Translations under genes and position numbers: made by a program
Shown here: positions 4,939 through 7,367 of the stretch, one piece after another
How the letters are laid out: every line of letters starts with the position of its first letter
Numbering within the stretch: position 1 is the stretch's first letter
The notes under the pieces: model-generated
The model's input: the letters and a program-made list of their open reading frames with translations, nothing else
Told to the model about the DNA's origin: nothing
Databases searched by the model: none
Assembly (NCBI GenBank): GCA_030832235.1
Contig: JAURJO010000043.1
Span: 1 to 7,367 of the forward strand
Direction: 5' to 3'
DNA length: 7,367 bases
Origin: Verrucomicrobiota bacterium
GTDB lineage: Bacteria > Verrucomicrobiota > Verrucomicrobiia > Opitutales > Opitutaceae

Positions 4939-7128
4939 ATGCCGCCCACCATCTCTCGCTGGCTGCTTCTTCCCCCGGTTCTCCTCCTGCTGGTCGCTTC
5001 GGCCCGCGCTCTAAGCCTCACCGCGCTGGCGCCGTCAGACGGCGCGACCGGAGTGTGCGCCGACACCTTGGTGCGAATGACGTTTGACGAGGACGTGAGG
5101 GTGGGAGTGGCGGGAACGGTGCAACTGGTGGACGGGGCGAGCGGTGAAGTGGTTGACGCCGCGGATCTGACGGAGGCCGCACCCACGCGCCTGATCGGTG
5201 GCAACGCTACTCCCTTCCGCTATCACCCGTTGGTCGCGACCGGCCGCGTCGTTACCTTTTTCCCACGTGCCGGCGTGCTGGCGGCGGGTCGCACCTATCG
5301 ACTTCGGGTGAGTCCCGGTGTTATCACCACGGCCGCGGGGGAATCCTTCGCTGGGTTCGCCGCGGGGGCGGAGCCGCGGTTTACGGTGCGCGCGTCGGGT
5401 CCGGCGACGGACGCCGCATTGCTTGTGGTCGCGGCCGACGGCTCCGGGGATTTCTGCACCGTGCAGGGCGCGATCGATTTCGTACCCCTCGGCAACACGC
5501 GGCCGCGGCTCATTTCAATTCGTCCCGGGGTCTATCCCGAGATGGTTTACATCGGTTCTCGCCGGCCGTTCCTCACGCTGCGTGGTGCGGATCGCGACGG
5601 ATGCGTTATCGCGTTTCCCAACAACAACAACTTCAACGCGGGTAACAACCGCGCCATGGTGGCGATTGACGCCAACGACGTCTCGCTCGAATTCCTGACG
5701 TTGCACAACACGACGCCCCGCGGCGGTTCCCAGGCGGAGGCCCTGCGGGGCAACGGCCGGCGCGTCATGCTCGACCGCGTCACGCTGCGCAGCTTTCAGG
5801 ACACGCTGCTGTGGAACGGCGCGTTGTTCGTGACTGACAGCCTGATCGAGGGGGATGTCGATTTCATGTGGGGCGGCGGCGCGGGTTTTTTCCAGCGCTG
5901 CGAGATCCGTTCGGTCTCCGCGGGCTACCTGGCGCAGGTACGTAACGCGGAGACTGGGCGAGGGAACATCTACGTGGATTGCCGCCTGACCGCGGCGCCC
6001 GGCGTGACCAATGTCTATCTCGCGCGCATCGATCCGCGGCCGGGCGTCGCCAATACCTGGCCGTTTAGCGAAGTGGTGTTCCTTGGTTGCGCGATGGGGT
6101 CGCACATCCGGCCAGAGGGATGGCTGCTGAACAACGCGACGGCGGCGCCTGACGTGCGTTTCTGGGAGGCGGGTTCGACCGATCTCGAGGGTAATCCGCT
6201 GGATGTCTCGCGTCGCCTGGCTGATTCCCGCCGGATCGACGCCGTGACGGCGGCGCGTTTCCGGGATCCGGAATTCGTGCTGGGATGGACGCCGCCGGCG
6301 CCGCGGACCGGCGCTTCCGCGGGTGCGCGGTTTACGGGGTTGTCGACGCGTGCCCGGGTCGGAGCCGAGCCCGTCATCGTGGGGTTTGTGCTGGCCGGGG
6401 TGTCCCCTAAGCCGGTCTTGGTGCGTGGCATCGGTCCGACGCTCGGCGTTTTTGGGGTGGCCGAAGCGCTGGCGCGTCCGCGAATCGAGCTCGTGCGTGG
6501 TTCCGAGGTACTGGCTACCAACGCCGGGTGGGCTTCGGGCAGCGACGCGGCGGGCATCGCCGCGGCCGCGGTCCAGGTGGGGTTGTTTCCTCTCGAAACC
6601 GTCGCGGCCGATGCCGCGCTACGTGCCACCCTGTCGCCGGCGGCTTACACGGCCGTGATCACGGACAGCATGGGGAAGGGAGGAAACGGATTGGTGGAGA
6701 TTTATGATCTGTCGGCTGCGGATGGCGCGGCGCGGCTGGCCAACCTCTCGGCGAGGGCGGTGGCCGGGGCGGGGGACGGAGCGTTGATCGCCGGCTTCAC
6801 CATCGCCGGATCGGAGCCGAAGGCCGTGCTGGTTCGCGGGATCGGGCCAGCGCTGGGTGCCTTCGGCGTGGACGGGGCGCTGCGGAAAGCGACCCTCACG
6901 CTCTTTCGCGGGCAAACGGTTGTGGCCGCGAACGCCGGCTGGACCTCCTCGCGCGACGCGTTGGAGATCGCGCGTCTCGCCGCCGTGGCGGGAGCGTTTC
7001 CCTTGGTCACGGGAAGTGGTGACGCCGCTTTGATCGTCCGCCTCGAGCCGGGAAACTACACCGCGCAGGTGACCGGCGATACCGGCGGAAGCGGGGTAGC
7101 GCTCCTTGAGCTCTACGAGGCACTCTGA
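4939..7128 (+). CDS. Secreted multidomain pectinesterase (pectin methylesterase, CE8-like)
   Basis: 729 residues. Residues 1-26 are a signal peptide (MPPTISRWLLLPPVLLLLVA). Residues 27-150 look like a bacterial Ig-like Big_5 domain (LAPSDGATGV, VRMTFDEDV, RTYRLRVSPGVITT). Residues 160-440 are a pectinesterase beta-helix: GVYPE (197-201), Q265 in QAEAL, QDT with D288, D308 in DFMWGGG, and R363 in YLARID. By comparison with plant and Erwinia enzymes, D308 is the expected nucleophile, D288 the general acid and R363 the stabilising arginine. The family's DFIFGNA and LGRPW motifs are altered, and the LGRPW tryptophan is missing. Two related repeats follow at 464-591 and 599-729. Expected role: removing methyl (or acetyl) esters from pectin outside the cell. 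It stands alone after a terminator and converges on sufS. The frame is open back to 4474, but the signal peptide places the start at 4939. Confidence 0.92.
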   Translation: MPPTISRWLLLPPVLLLLVASARALSLTALAPSDGATGVCADTLVRMTFDEDVRVGVAGTVQLVDGASGEVVDAADLTEAAPTRLIGGNATPFRYHPLVATGRVVTFFPRAGVLAAGRTYRLRVSPGVITTAAGESFAGFAAGAEPRFTVRASGPATDAALLVVAADGSGDFCTVQGAIDFVPLGNTRPRLISIRPGVYPEMVYIGSRRPFLTLRGADRDGCVIAFPNNNNFNAGNNRAMVAIDANDVSLEFLTLHNTTPRGGSQAEALRGNGRRVMLDRVTLRSFQDTLLWNGALFVTDSLIEGDVDFMWGGGAGFFQRCEIRSVSAGYLAQVRNAETGRGNIYVDCRLTAAPGVTNVYLARIDPRPGVANTWPFSEVVFLGCAMGSHIRPEGWLLNNATAAPDVRFWEAGSTDLEGNPLDVSRRLADSRRIDAVTAARFRDPEFVLGWTPPAPRTGASAGARFTGLSTRARVGAEPVIVGFVLAGVSPKPVLVRGIGPTLGVFGVAEALARPRIELVRGSEVLATNAGWASGSDAAGIAAAAVQVGLFPLETVAADAALRATLSPAAYTAVITDSMGKGGNGLVEIYDLSAADGAARLANLSARAVAGAGDGALIAGFTIAGSEPKAVLVRGIGPALGAFGVDGALRKATLTLFRGQTVVAANAGWTSSRDALEIARLAAVAGAFPLVTGSGDAALIVRLEPGNYTAQVTGDTGGSGVALLELYEAL
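6328..7125 (+). repeat. Two tandem copies of a verrucomicrobial C-terminal domain within the pectinesterase
   Basis: Residues 464-591 and 599-729 align by eye along their whole length. Shared landmarks, in order, are L-S-(T/A)-R-A near the start, GF then AG, P-K-x-V-L-V-R-G-I-G-P-x-L-G-x-F-G-V, N-A-G-W-(A/T)-S, F-P-L, D-A-A-L, Y-T-A-x-(I/V)-T, and (V/L)-E-(I/L)-Y at the end. The DNA of the copies has diverged, so the duplication is old. I associate this module with C-termini of secreted proteins in Opitutaceae and other Verrucomicrobia. Its function is unknown to me; cell-surface anchoring, secretion or carbohydrate binding are possibilities. Confidence 0.85.
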
Positions 7129-7159
7129 CCCGAGATCCGTACTTCCCGAAATATTGAAC

Positions 7160-7187
7160 GCCCTGACCCCGTTGGGGCGGGTCAGGC
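7160..7187. terminator. Inverted repeat between convergent genes, possible weak terminator
   Basis: CCTGACCC (7162-7169) pairs perfectly with GGGTCAGG (7179-7186) across a nine-base loop. An alternative inner hairpin is CCCC-gtt-GGGG (7167-7177). It sits between the stops of the pectinesterase and the cysteine desulfurase, and the desulfurase stop codon (7182-7184) lies inside the right arm. Neither strand has a proper T-tract: minus-strand reading continues GCGTTCAATATTT. It may be a bidirectional or processing hairpin, but it is weaker evidence than the terminator at 4716. Confidence 0.45.
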
Positions 7188-7367
7188 CCGGAAAAAGGCG
7201 AGGATGCGGCGGAGGCTGGCGACGAGGGCTTCGATCTCGGCTTCGTCGTTGTAGAGGTAGAAACTCGCCCGCGTGGTGCTCGCAAGGCCCAGCTTGCGCA
7301 TCAGGGGTTGGTTGCAGTGGTGGCCGCCGCGCAGCGCCACCCCGTCCTCGTCGGCGAATGTCACGAC
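7182..7367 (-). CDS. sufS: SufS-type cysteine desulfurase, C-terminal fragment
   Basis: The last 61 codons of a minus-strand gene whose start lies beyond the right edge; the window cuts it, so there is no sign of a broken gene. The fragment matches the end of group II cysteine desulfurases (SufS/CsdA). ALRGGHHCNQPLM holds the catalytic cysteine that receives the persulfide, corresponding to RTGHHCAQPLM in well-known SufS proteins. TTRASFYLYND then matches the conserved RASF-x-YN segment, followed by EIEALVASLRRI. Family knowledge: the PLP enzyme takes sulfur from cysteine and passes it to SufE or SufU for iron-sulfur cluster assembly in the cytoplasm. Other suf genes would be expected upstream, outside the window. 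CsdA is the main alternative. It converges on the pectinesterase with 53 bases between stops. Confidence 0.92.
   Translation of the reverse strand, partial: VVTFADEDGVALRGGHHCNQPLMRKLGLASTTRASFYLYNDEAEIEALVASLRRILAFFRA

Noticed and set aside
1..7367. A classical polysaccharide-utilisation locus
   Set aside because: Three genes fit polysaccharide breakdown, but there is no SusC/SusD pair, TonB receptor, lyase or dedicated regulator, and the genes lie in separate transcription units.

Overview
The window is GC-rich (roughly two-thirds G+C by eye) and carries eight protein-coding genes, two cut by the window edges. No RNA gene, insertion sequence, CRISPR array or phage gene is visible. The gene content points to a Verrucomicrobium, most likely Opitutaceae or a relative: an iduronate-2-sulfatase-like sulfatase, a DUF1080 / 3-keto-disaccharide hydrolase protein, and a secreted pectinesterase ending in two copies of a domain with the LVRGIGPALGAFGV signature, which I associate with secreted verrucomicrobial proteins. 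Most starts also lack a clear Shine-Dalgarno sequence, which fits that phylum. The taxonomic call is inference from protein style, not a search result.

Layout. Positions 1-2731 are a minus-strand run transcribed right to left: an MFS transporter, a HAD-family phosphatase/phosphomutase and an exported sulfatase (5' end present, C-terminus beyond the left edge), with gaps of about 40 and 44 bases, so probably one operon. An 87-base divergent intergenic region (2732-2818) separates it from a plus-strand run: a methyltransferase-fold protein with a signal peptide, a DUF1080 protein and a small exported protein with a lysine-rich tail. That run ends at a strong intrinsic terminator (4716-4754). 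After a leader of about 185 bases comes a separate 729-residue secreted pectinesterase. It faces the C-terminal end of a minus-strand SufS-type cysteine desulfurase, with an inverted repeat between them.

How the parts fit. Sulfatase, DUF1080 and pectinesterase suggest extracytoplasmic breakdown of decorated plant or algal polysaccharide: removing sulfate esters, processing oxidised sugars and de-esterifying pectin. This is not a classical polysaccharide-utilisation locus, because there is no SusC/SusD pair, polysaccharide lyase, regulator or TonB receptor here. The HAD enzyme, MFS carrier and SufS are generic housekeeping functions.

I see no clear-cut new multi-gene system. The points most worth a second look are the exported methyltransferase-fold protein and its two exported neighbours, the tandem C-terminal domain of unknown function on the pectinesterase, the altered active-site motifs of that pectinesterase, and the structured leader in front of it.
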